NCBI RefSeq assembly: GCF_013030945.1
Contig: NZ_JABBXF010000058.1
Span: forward strand, 24,857 to 88,856
DNA: 64,000 nucleotides
Direction: 5' to 3'
From: Streptomyces morookaense
GTDB taxonomy: Bacteria; Actinomycetota; Actinomycetes; Streptomycetales; Streptomycetaceae
The notes below the pieces were generated by a model that was given only the letters and a program-made list of their open reading frames with translations, had not been told where the DNA came from and did not search any database. Positions 57,293 to 64,000 of this stretch are shown piece by piece. The translations under genes were made by a program, and so were the position numbers. Numbering within the stretch: position 1 is the first letter of the stretch; each line of letters starts with the position of its first letter.

Positions 57293-58335
57293 CCCCTCTG
57301 CGCCCGCCCCGTTCCCCGCTGGGCCGCCGCTTCGGCCATCTCGTCGGCGCCTACGGCCTGGTGGCGCTCACCGTCCTGCTCTTCCTCGCCTTCTCCCTCG
57401 CCCTGCCGGACACCTTCCCCACGCTCGACAACGTCTCCGCCGTCCTGTCCAACCACTCCGTCCCCGCCGTCCTCGCACTCGGCGTGACACTCCCCATCGC
57501 CACCGGCAAGTTCGATCTGTCGATCGGCTACGGCCTCGGCCTGGCCCACGTCGTGACGATGCAACTCATCGTCGCCGAAGGCTGGTTGTGGCCGGTGACC
57601 TGTCTCGTGGTGCTGCTCGGCGGGGCGGTGGCCGGCACCGTCAACGGCCTCGTCGTCGCCTACGCGAGGATCGACTCCTTCATCGCCACCCTCGGCACCG
57701 GCAGCGTCATGTACGCCTTCACCGGCTGGATCACCGACGGGGCCCGCATCGTCCCCGGCCCGCACGGCCTGCCGGCCGCCTTCACGGATCTGTACGACTC
57801 ACGCTTCCTCGGCCTGCCCGTCCCCGCCCTCTACGTCCTCGCCCTCACCGCCGTGCTGTGGGTGCTCCTGGAACGGCTGCCCCTCGGCCGGTACTTGTAC
57901 GTCATCGGCTCCAACCCGCGCGCCGCCGAGCTGGTCGGCATCCCCACCCGGCGCTACGTCGTCCGGGCGTTCACCGGATCGGGGCTGGTCGTCGGCATCG
58001 CCGGTGTGCTGCTCGCGGCCCAGCAGCAGATCGGCAATCCGAGCGTCGGCATGGACTACCTGCTGCCCGCCTTCGTCGGCGCCCTGCTCGGCTCCACCGC
58101 GATCCGGCCCGGACGGGCCAACGCCCCGGGCACCCTCGTCGCCGTCACCGTCCTCGCCGTCGGCCTCGCCGGAATCGGCCAGCTCGGCGCCCAGTTCTGG
58201 GTCACGCCGCTGTTCAACGGCAGCACACTGCTCATCGCCGTCGGCCTGGCCGGCTACGCAGCCCGCCGGCAGCTGCAGCGACGACGGGCCCAGCCCTCCC
58301 GACCGGTGCCCGAACCGCCCGGGACCGCCTCGTGA
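57289..58335 (+). CDS. Sugar ABC transporter permease (RbsC type)
   Basis: A 348-residue membrane protein with about ten helices, including LVGAYGLVALTVLLFLAFSL at the start and the branched-chain/sugar permease signature around GKFDLSIGYGLGLAHVVTMQ and NGLVVAYARIDSFIATLGTG. The coupling loop near AAELVGIPTRRYVVRAFTGS is typical of the RbsC family. Start and stop overlap the neighbouring genes (ATGA and GTGA), so all three parts are translated in series. Substrate: a pentose or related sugar, unproven. Confidence 0.92.
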   Translation: MTPLRPPRSPLGRRFGHLVGAYGLVALTVLLFLAFSLALPDTFPTLDNVSAVLSNHSVPAVLALGVTLPIATGKFDLSIGYGLGLAHVVTMQLIVAEGWLWPVTCLVVLLGGAVAGTVNGLVVAYARIDSFIATLGTGSVMYAFTGWITDGARIVPGPHGLPAAFTDLYDSRFLGLPVPALYVLALTAVLWVLLERLPLGRYLYVIGSNPRAAELVGIPTRRYVVRAFTGSGLVVGIAGVLLAAQQQIGNPSVGMDYLLPAFVGALLGSTAIRPGRANAPGTLVAVTVLAVGLAGIGQLGAQFWVTPLFNGSTLLIAVGLAGYAARRQLQRRRAQPSRPVPEPPGTAS

Positions 58336-59471
58336 GAACCGTCCGAATGGCCATGACCGCAGGGGCCGTTGCGGCAGTCCTCCTCACCGGCTGCGAGCGC
58401 GGTTCGTCGTCCCGCACGACGGGCACTCCGGCGAGCCCGACCAGGACCGGCTGCCCGGCCGCCCTCGCGAAGGCCGAAACGGCCGTCCGGCAGGCCGAGT
58501 CGGGCAGCGTCAGGTGGAACGGGCCCACCAGCGGCCCGGCGGCCGTGCCCGGCAGGACGATCGTCTACGTCGCCCAGACCATGACCAACCCCGGCGTCGC
58601 CGGAACGGCGAAGGGCGTGCAGGAAGCAGCACGGGCCATCGGCTGGACCGTCCGCGTGATCGACGGCCAGGGCACCCCCATCGGCATCCAGCAGGCCTTC
58701 AGCCAGGCCGTCACCCTGCGGCCCTCGGGCATCGTCATCGGCGGCTTCGACCCCCGGGCGACCTCCCGGCAGGTCGGGCAGGCGCAAGCCGGACACATCC
58801 CGCTCGTCGGGTGGCACGCGGTCGGCTCCCCCGGCCCGAGCGAGGACCCCGCCCTCTTCACCAACATCACCACCAAGGTCGACGACGTCGCCGCGATCAG
58901 CGCGGACTGGGTCGTCGCCCACTCCCGCGGCACCGCCGGGGTCGTCGTCTTCACCGACGCCTCCATCCCCTTCGCCCGCCACAAGTCCGAGCTGATCCGC
59001 AAGGGGCTGGCCGCCTGCAGCGGGGTGCGGCTCCTCGCGGAGGAGAACATCCCGCTCGCGGACACCAGCAGCCGCACCCCACAGGCGGTCTCCGCCCTCC
59101 TCGCACGTTTCCGCAGCACCTGGACCCACTCCGTCGCCATCAACGACGTCTACTTCGCCGACGCCGCCCCCGCCCTGCGGGCCGAGCGGAGGAAGGGATC
59201 CGGACCGCCCTTCAACATCGGTGCGGGCGACGGCGACCCCTCCGCCTTCGAGCGCATCAACAACCGGCAGTTCCAGGCGGCCACCGTCCCCGAGCCGCTC
59301 TCCGCGCAGGGGTGGCAGATCGTCGACGAGCTCAACCGCGCCTTCGCCGGCCGCCCGGCCAGCGGATACGTCACCCCCGTCCACATCGCCACCGCGGCGG
59401 ACACCGACGGCGCCACGAGCTGGGACCCGCCCGGGTACCGCACGGCGTACCGGGCGGTCTGGGGCAGATGA
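58332..59471 (+). CDS. Sugar-binding lipoprotein of the ABC transporter
   Basis: A 379-residue lipoprotein with signal peptide and lipobox AAVLLTGC (Cys about residue 21). After a Ser/Thr linker the type-I binding fold starts at RTIVYVAQTMTNPGVAGTAK, with repeated Rossmann-like halves (PSGIVIGGFDPRATSRQVGQ, TAGVVVFTDASIPFARHKSE) and the ribose-binding-like NDVYFADAAPAL. GTG 58332 overlaps the permease stop. It delivers ligand to the permease at the outer face of the membrane. Confidence 0.9.
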   Translation: MRTVRMAMTAGAVAAVLLTGCERGSSSRTTGTPASPTRTGCPAALAKAETAVRQAESGSVRWNGPTSGPAAVPGRTIVYVAQTMTNPGVAGTAKGVQEAARAIGWTVRVIDGQGTPIGIQQAFSQAVTLRPSGIVIGGFDPRATSRQVGQAQAGHIPLVGWHAVGSPGPSEDPALFTNITTKVDDVAAISADWVVAHSRGTAGVVVFTDASIPFARHKSELIRKGLAACSGVRLLAEENIPLADTSSRTPQAVSALLARFRSTWTHSVAINDVYFADAAPALRAERRKGSGPPFNIGAGDGDPSAFERINNRQFQAATVPEPLSAQGWQIVDELNRAFAGRPASGYVTPVHIATAADTDGATSWDPPGYRTAYRAVWGR

Positions 59472-59584
59472 GGCGCGGCGGGCGGGGCGTACCCATACGG
59501 CCGTCCCACGGCTGGCAGCCATGATCGGGGCCGGGGATCCTGGAGCGTGCGTGGGGTTCGGCACCGAGGATCGGGAGCGGGCAC

Positions 59585-60691
59585 GTGAAGGCACCGGGTG
59601 CAGGGCTCACCGGCGTGCTGCGCTGGTTCCTGCGCCACCTGCAGATCGTGCCCGTCCTGCTGCTGGTGGGCGGGGTCCTCATCGACCTCAACACGCCTCC
59701 GCACTTCAGCGCGGAGGCCTTCTACACGGCCGCGCCCATGACGGCCGCGGCGCTGCTGTCGCTGCGTGCGACGGTCCTGGCGGGCATCGGCGCCTGCATC
59801 GCCGATTTCGCGGTGCTCAACCACTTCGGCTTCGCGGCGGATTCGAGCGGGCGGAGCGAGCTGGCGGCCGTGGCGACCGTCTCGGCCTTCGCCGTCGTCG
59901 TCAGCCGGCTCATGCACTACCGGGACGTGCGGCTGCAGTCGGCGCGCGAGGTCGCCCTCGCCGTGCAGCGCGCCGTGCTGCCGCACCCGCCGCCGGTCAT
60001 CGGGTCCCTGCGGATCGCCGTGCGCTACCAGTCGGCCGTGCGGGAGGCCCAGATCGGGGGCGATCTGTACGGCGTGCAGGACACCCCTTTCGGCGTGCGC
60101 TGCCTGGTGGGCGATGTGCGGGGCAAGGGCATGGAGGCGGTCAAGGCGGTGGACGTGGCGCTGGGGGTTTTCCGGGAGGCCGCCGAGGAGGAGCCCGCGC
60201 TCGCCGGGGTCGCGGAGCGGCTGGAGCGGGGGCTGGTGCGGGAGACGGAGCGCCGGGCGGGGCTGGAGCGGAGCGAGGGGTTCGTCACGGGCGTGCTCGC
60301 CGAGATCGCGCACTCGGGCGACGAGTTGCGGCTGCTCAACCGCGGCCATCCGGCACCGCTGCTGCTGCGGAACGGCGAGGTGCACAGAGCGGAGCCGTCC
60401 GAACCGGCCCTGCCCCTGTGCCTGGCGGGACTTCGGCCCGCCGAGACCATGCCGACGGACACGGTGCGCTTCCCTCCGGGGGCGACCCTCCTGCTGTACA
60501 CCGACGGTCTGACCGAGGCCAAGAACCATGCGGGGGCGTTCTACGATCCCGTCGCGGCCCTGGCCGGGCGCGTCTTCTCCGGGCCGGACGAGCTGCTGGA
60601 CGCTCTGCTCGCCGATGTCGGCCACCACACGGGCGGCCGCATCGGCGACGACATGGCGCTCCTGGCCATCACCCGGGGCGGCGGCGCCTGA
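59585..60691 (+). CDS. Membrane-anchored SpoIIE/RsbU-type protein phosphatase
   Basis: A 368-residue protein. Three or four membrane helices lie in the first 120 residues (LQIVPVLLLVGGVLIDLNTP, AAALLSLRATVLAGIGACIA, SELAAVATVSAFAVVVSRLM). From about residue 120 a PP2C-like domain follows: AVLPHPPPVIGSLRIAVRYQ, metal Asp in AQIGGDLYGVQDTPF and CLVGDVRGKGMEAVKAVDVA, LLNRGHPAPLLLRNG, and LYTDGLTEAKNHAGAF with DDMALLAI. It likely acts on phosphorylated anti-anti-sigma proteins. It is the second SpoIIE phosphatase within 7 kb. It ends 4 nt from the convergent Lrp-type gene. Confidence 0.9.
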   Translation: MKAPGAGLTGVLRWFLRHLQIVPVLLLVGGVLIDLNTPPHFSAEAFYTAAPMTAAALLSLRATVLAGIGACIADFAVLNHFGFAADSSGRSELAAVATVSAFAVVVSRLMHYRDVRLQSAREVALAVQRAVLPHPPPVIGSLRIAVRYQSAVREAQIGGDLYGVQDTPFGVRCLVGDVRGKGMEAVKAVDVALGVFREAAEEEPALAGVAERLERGLVRETERRAGLERSEGFVTGVLAEIAHSGDELRLLNRGHPAPLLLRNGEVHRAEPSEPALPLCLAGLRPAETMPTDTVRFPPGATLLLYTDGLTEAKNHAGAFYDPVAALAGRVFSGPDELLDALLADVGHHTGGRIGDDMALLAITRGGGA

Positions 60692-60695
60692 GTGC

Positions 60696-61151
60696 TCAGC
60701 GGTCGACCGGCAGCCCGCGCGGCTCCTTGATCCGTTTCATGATGATCTGCGAGTTCACCTCGGTCACCCCGGACAGCGTGGTGAGGCGCTCGATCCACAG
60801 CCGTTCGTAGGCGGTGAGGTCGGCGACGGCGATGCGCAGCAGGCAGCCGGGGCTGCCGAAGAGGCGGTAGGCCTCGACGACGTCGGGGATGTCCTGGAGT
60901 GCCGCCTCGAAGGCCTCGACCGCCTCCCGGTCGCGCTTGACCTCGACGGAGACGAGGACCTCGAAGCCGCGTCCGACGGCTTCGGGGTTGATGACCGCGC
61001 GGTAGCCCTCGATCACGCCGTCCTGTTCGAGCTGGCGGACGCGGCGCAGGCAGGGCGAGGAGGTGAGGCCGACCCGCTGGGCGAGGTCCTGGATGGTCAG
61101 CCGGCCGTCACTCTGGAGCTCGCGCAAGATATTTCTGTCGATCTCGTCCAT
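60696..61151 (-). CDS. Lrp/AsnC-family transcriptional regulator
   Basis: A 151-residue regulator: HTH at the N-terminus (DEIDRNILRELQSDGRLTIQ, DLAQRVGLTSSPCLRRVRQL) and a C-terminal RAM/ACT-like ligand domain with VLVSVEVKRDREAVEAFEAA and RLFGSPGCLLRIAVADLTAY. It is divergent from ansA with 150 bp between starts, so it is the likely regulator of the asparagine/aspartate genes, binding an amino acid as effector. Confidence 0.93.
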   Translation of the reverse strand: MDEIDRNILRELQSDGRLTIQDLAQRVGLTSSPCLRRVRQLEQDGVIEGYRAVINPEAVGRGFEVLVSVEVKRDREAVEAFEAALQDIPDVVEAYRLFGSPGCLLRIAVADLTAYERLWIERLTTLSGVTEVNSQIIMKRIKEPRGLPVDR

Positions 61152-61301
61152 GGCGCAATTATCCACCACGCATTCCCGGAGACCGCGCCTGAACTGGCAA
61201 ACCGATTGCGTGCGATTCGTTCTATGGTTGCTCGTGCCCCGACGCCTGCGAACTGGCGTACGAGGCATCACCCGGAAAAGCGGCACGAGGAGCGAGCACA
61301 C

Positions 61302-62309
61302 GTGGGACAGGTCGTCGTCATCAGCACCGGCGGGACGATCGCCAGCCGCTGGCAGGGGTCCGGGTTCGCCGCCGACGCGGCGGGCGGGGACGTCCTGGCC
61401 ACCGCCCCCGTGCCCGAGGGCGTGAGCGTCCGCGTCGTCGACCTGATGAGCGTCAACAGCGCCCGGATCACCACCGGGCACCAGCTCGCCCTGCTGCGCA
61501 CCGTGCGCGAGGTGCTGGCCGACCCCGCGGTGGACGGCATCGTCGTCACCCACGGCACGGACACCCTGGAGGAGTCCGCCTTCTTCCTCGACCTCCACCA
61601 CGACGACCCCCGCCCGGTGGTCTTCACCGGCGCCCAGCTCCCGCTGGAGGCGGAGGGCGGCGACGGGCCGCGCAACCTCCACGACGCGCTGCTGACCGCG
61701 GCCACGGTGCGCGACCTCGGCGTCCTGGTGGTCTTCGACGGCAAGGTGCACGCCGCGCGCGGCACCGTCAAGGTGCAGACGCTCGCCGCCGACGCCTTCG
61801 CCGACCCCTCCGGCACCCGGGTCGCGGACGTGACCGCCGACGGGATCGAGATCCACCGGCGCCCCGAGCGCCCCGCGCCGCTCCCCCTCCCGGCGGCCGA
61901 GGGCCCGCTGCCCCGGATCGACGTCGTCATGCACCACTGCGACGGGGACCCGCTGCTGTTCAACGCGGCCGTCGGGGCGGGCGCCCAGGGCATCGTGCTC
62001 GTCGCGACCGGAGCCGGCAACGCCACCCCCGAGATCTGCGCCGCCGTCGAGGCCGCCGTCTCCCGTGGCGTCCTCGTGGCCCTGACCACGCGGGTGTCCA
62101 CCGGACCCGTCGCGGAGATCTACACCCACGGCGGAGCCGTCGACCTCGTGGCCGCCGGAGCGGTCCTGACCGGCACCCTGCGCGCCGGCCAGGCACGCAT
62201 CGCCGTGCTCTCCGCGGCCCTCGCCACCACCGACCCGGCCGCCCGCGCCGACGTGCTCCGCCACGCGCTCGCCGCGCCCGCGGCCGCCGTACCGGTCGCC
62301 GCCGCCTGA
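61302..62309 (+). CDS. ansA: L-asparaginase
   Basis: A 335-residue enzyme of the bacterial asparaginase family. Both threonine motifs are present: VVVISTGGTIASRW (residues about 3-16) and VVTHGTDTLEESAFFLDL (about 82-100), followed by FTGAQLPLEAEGGDGPRNLH. It hydrolyses asparagine to aspartate and ammonia; without a clear signal peptide it is probably cytoplasmic. GTG start with GAGGAGCGAG upstream. Product aspartate is the substrate of the next enzyme, AspA, 41 nt downstream. Confidence 0.93.
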   Translation: MGQVVVISTGGTIASRWQGSGFAADAAGGDVLATAPVPEGVSVRVVDLMSVNSARITTGHQLALLRTVREVLADPAVDGIVVTHGTDTLEESAFFLDLHHDDPRPVVFTGAQLPLEAEGGDGPRNLHDALLTAATVRDLGVLVVFDGKVHAARGTVKVQTLAADAFADPSGTRVADVTADGIEIHRRPERPAPLPLPAAEGPLPRIDVVMHHCDGDPLLFNAAVGAGAQGIVLVATGAGNATPEICAAVEAAVSRGVLVALTTRVSTGPVAEIYTHGGAVDLVAAGAVLTGTLRAGQARIAVLSAALATTDPAARADVLRHALAAPAAAVPVAAA

Positions 62310-62350
62310 CGTTCTCCCCTCCCCCCACCCCGCATTTCGAACGGACCCCC

Positions 62351-63790
62351 ATGCAGGCCCCTGCCCCCGCCTCCGCCCACGCGCAGACGCGCTCCGAGCA
62401 CGACCTCCTCGGCGACCGGGACGTTCCCGCTGCCGCGTACTACGGCGTCCACACGCTGCGCGCCGTCGAGAACTTCCCCATCACCGGCACGCCGATCTCC
62501 GCCTACCCCGACCTCGTCGTCGCCCTGGCCTCCGTCAAGCAGGCCGCCGCCCTGGCCAACCGCGACCTCGGACTGCTGGACGGGCGCAAGGCGGACGCCA
62601 TCGTGCAGGCCTGCGAGGAGATCCGCGCCGGGAGCCTCCACGACCAGTTCGTGGTGGACGTCATCCAGGGCGGCGCCGGCACCTCCACCAACATGAACGC
62701 CAACGAGGTCGTCGCCAACCGGGCGTTGGAGCTCCTCGGCCACGGCAAGGGCGAGTACCGCCACCTCCACCCGCTGGAGGACGTCAACGCCGGGCAGAGC
62801 ACCAACGACGTCTACCCGACCGCCGTCCGCCTCTCCCTGCAGCTCGCCGCGGCCCGCCTGCTGGAGGCCATGGAGGTGCTGCACGAGGCCTTCGCCGCCA
62901 AGGCGGCGGAATTCTCCGACGTGTTGAAGATGGGCCGCACGCAGCTGCAGGACGCGGTGCCCATGACGCTCGGTCAGGAATTCGCGGCCTACGCCGTGAT
63001 GCTGGCCGAGGACCGGGCACGGCTGGCCGAGGCGTGCGCGCTGCTGAGCGAGATCAACCTCGGCGGCACCGCCATCGGCACCGGCCTCAACGCCCACCCG
63101 CAGTACGCCGCCACGGCCTGCAAGTACCTGAGCGAGATCTCCGGCATCCCGCTGTCGGTCGCGGGCGACCTCGTCGAAGCCACCCAGGACATGGGCGCGT
63201 TCGTCCAGCTCTCGGGCGTGCTCAAGCGGATCGCCGTCAAGCTCTCCAAGACCTGCAACGACCTGCGCCTGCTCTCCTGCGGCCCGCGCGCCGGCCTCGC
63301 CGAGATCAACCTGCCGCCCGTGCAGGCCGGTTCGAGCATCATGCCGGGCAAGGTCAACCCGGTGATCCCCGAAGTGGTCAACCAGATCGCCTTCGAGGTC
63401 ATCGGCAACGACGTGACCGTCACCATGGCCGCCGAGTCCGGCCAGCTCCAGCTCAACGCCTTCGAGCCGGTCATCGCGCACAGCCTGCTGAAGAGCATCA
63501 CGCACTTGCGGGCCGGCTGCACGACCCTCGCCGAGCGGTGCGTGGACGGCATCACCGCCAACCGCGAACACCTGGCGCAGCTCGTCGGGCAGTCCATCGG
63601 CCTGGCCACCGCGCTCAACCCGCACATCGGCTACGAGCAGGCCACGGCCGTCGCCCAGGAGGCGCTGGCCACCGGCGCCTCGGTGTACGACCTGGTCCTG
63701 GCCAAGGGCCTGCTCACGCCGGAGCAGTTGCAGGAGATCCTCCACCCGGACAACCTGGCCCGCCCGCACGCGCGGACCGCTGCGGTCTGA
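62351..63790 (+). CDS. aspA: Aspartate ammonia-lyase
   Basis: A 479-residue fumarase/aspartase-superfamily enzyme. The signature GSSIMPGKVNP (about residue 330) is exact; VNAGQSTNDVYPTAVRLSLQ and GGAGTSTNMNANEVVANRAL are the other active-site segments. It deaminates aspartate to fumarate. The order ansA-aspA argues for aspartase over fumarase. ATG 62351 is preceded by ACCCCC without a strong ribosome site, so coupling to ansA may matter. The gene for a malic enzyme follows. Confidence 0.94.
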   Translation: MQAPAPASAHAQTRSEHDLLGDRDVPAAAYYGVHTLRAVENFPITGTPISAYPDLVVALASVKQAAALANRDLGLLDGRKADAIVQACEEIRAGSLHDQFVVDVIQGGAGTSTNMNANEVVANRALELLGHGKGEYRHLHPLEDVNAGQSTNDVYPTAVRLSLQLAAARLLEAMEVLHEAFAAKAAEFSDVLKMGRTQLQDAVPMTLGQEFAAYAVMLAEDRARLAEACALLSEINLGGTAIGTGLNAHPQYAATACKYLSEISGIPLSVAGDLVEATQDMGAFVQLSGVLKRIAVKLSKTCNDLRLLSCGPRAGLAEINLPPVQAGSSIMPGKVNPVIPEVVNQIAFEVIGNDVTVTMAAESGQLQLNAFEPVIAHSLLKSITHLRAGCTTLAERCVDGITANREHLAQLVGQSIGLATALNPHIGYEQATAVAQEALATGASVYDLVLAKGLLTPEQLQEILHPDNLARPHARTAAV

Positions 63791-63854
63791 TCCCCCACTC
63801 CCACCACCGCTTACCCCCCACCGGCAAAAGCAAGAAGAAGGAAGTACCACCCCG

Positions 63855-64000
63855 ATGGCAACGGCGCCCAGCGTCTCGTACTCGATGACCGTCCGTCTGG
63901 AGGTTCCCGCAGGCGGGACCGCCGTCAGCCAGCTCACCACGGCCGTGGAGTCCTCCGGCGGCTCGGTGACCGGCCTCGACGTCACTGCGTCCGGCCACGA
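63855..64000 (+). CDS. NAD-dependent malic enzyme, N-terminal part (partial)
   Basis: A frame running off the right edge begins MATAPSVSYSMTVRLEVPAG, then GTAVSQLTTAVESSGGSVTG and LDVTASGH. This is the N-terminal ACT-like domain found on Streptomyces NAD-dependent malic enzymes, before the catalytic part. If so it converts malate, made from AspA-derived fumarate by fumarase, into pyruvate, extending the pathway. AAGAAGGAAG upstream serves as ribosome site. Confidence 0.75.
   Translation, partial: MATAPSVSYSMTVRLEVPAGGTAVSQLTTAVESSGGSVTGLDVTASGH

Noticed and set aside
62120..63985. A 621-codon minus-strand frame opposite aspA
   Set aside because: The plus strand encodes an unmistakable aspartate ammonia-lyase with the exact GSSIMPGKVNP signature. 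The minus frame shows only composition-driven sequence.
1..64000. CRISPR arrays, rRNA genes, prophage or integrative element borders
   Set aside because: No regularly spaced repeats, rRNA signatures, integrase or phage structural genes were seen. The tRNA-Ala has no nearby integrase or obvious repeated 3' end.

Overview
The window reads as a stretch of chromosome from a high-GC actinomycete, almost certainly Streptomyces or a close relative. The grounds are the strong G/C third-position bias, frequent GTG starts and ATGA/GTGA stop-start overlaps, an Lsr2 nucleoid protein, twin-arginine secreted enzymes, a CtpI-like giant P-type ATPase, SpoIIE-phosphatase/HATPase regulators, and an intergenic hairpin repeat at 55680 of a kind common in Streptomyces. 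There is one tRNA (Ala, GGC), no rRNA, no CRISPR array, and no intact mobile element.

Layout. 1-9.2 kb: a HAD/endonuclease-phosphatase fusion with an SMR efflux protein, a Tat-exported peptidoglycan-recognition amidase, an acyl-CoA-synthetase-like ligase, a ferritin-domain VIT/CCC1 transporter coupled to an ATP-grasp-like protein, and a LysR/DoxX pair. 9.2-16 kb: tRNA-Ala, two tandem membrane-anchored HTH proteins with different outer domains, a VOC protein, a two-component system beside a CPBP protease, and an orphan solute-binding protein behind a readable promoter. 16-25 kb: two VOC proteins, a quinone-reductase/HTH pair, lsr2, a D-Ala-D-Ala carboxypeptidase, and a tautomerase/epoxide-hydrolase-like pair. 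25-35.6 kb: MerR and LysR regulators, the tdh-kbl threonine operon, a double alpha/beta hydrolase, GNAT, phospholipase C, SDR and ADH. 35.7-45 kb: a NitT/TauT-like ABC transporter and a CtpI-type ATPase. 45-52.7 kb: FAD oxidoreductase, Sua5 paralogue, carbonic anhydrase, transposase and transporter relics, a ricin-CAP secreted protein, glutathione peroxidase, S1 protease and cyclase. 52.8-60.7 kb: a sensor/phosphatase/kinase fusion, a ribose-type ABC operon and a second SpoIIE phosphatase. 60.7-64 kb: an Lrp/AsnC regulator divergent from ansA-aspA-maeA, a route asparagine > aspartate > fumarate, plus malate > pyruvate.

The most unusual signal is a two-copy element of about 92 nt (17151-17242 minus strand; 39038-39129 plus strand). 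Each copy has a strong ribosome site and a 26-codon reading frame flanked by two hairpins. The stems are conserved, and most differences between copies fall in the hairpin loops or are silent in that frame. Both copies lie upstream of a VOC gene, intact at 16212-16607 and reduced to a 3' fragment at 39290-39424, so the block appears to have been duplicated and then decayed at one site. Other structural oddities are an HTH-DUF2690 reading frame that runs through the tRNA-Ala gene, a perfect 29-bp fold-back ending a truncated oxidoreductase, a perfect 32-bp palindrome inside a carboxypeptidase gene, 9-nt tandem repeats at two sites, and a hydrolase whose first domain has lost its nucleophile.

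All functions come from reading translated sequence by eye; no database search was run.
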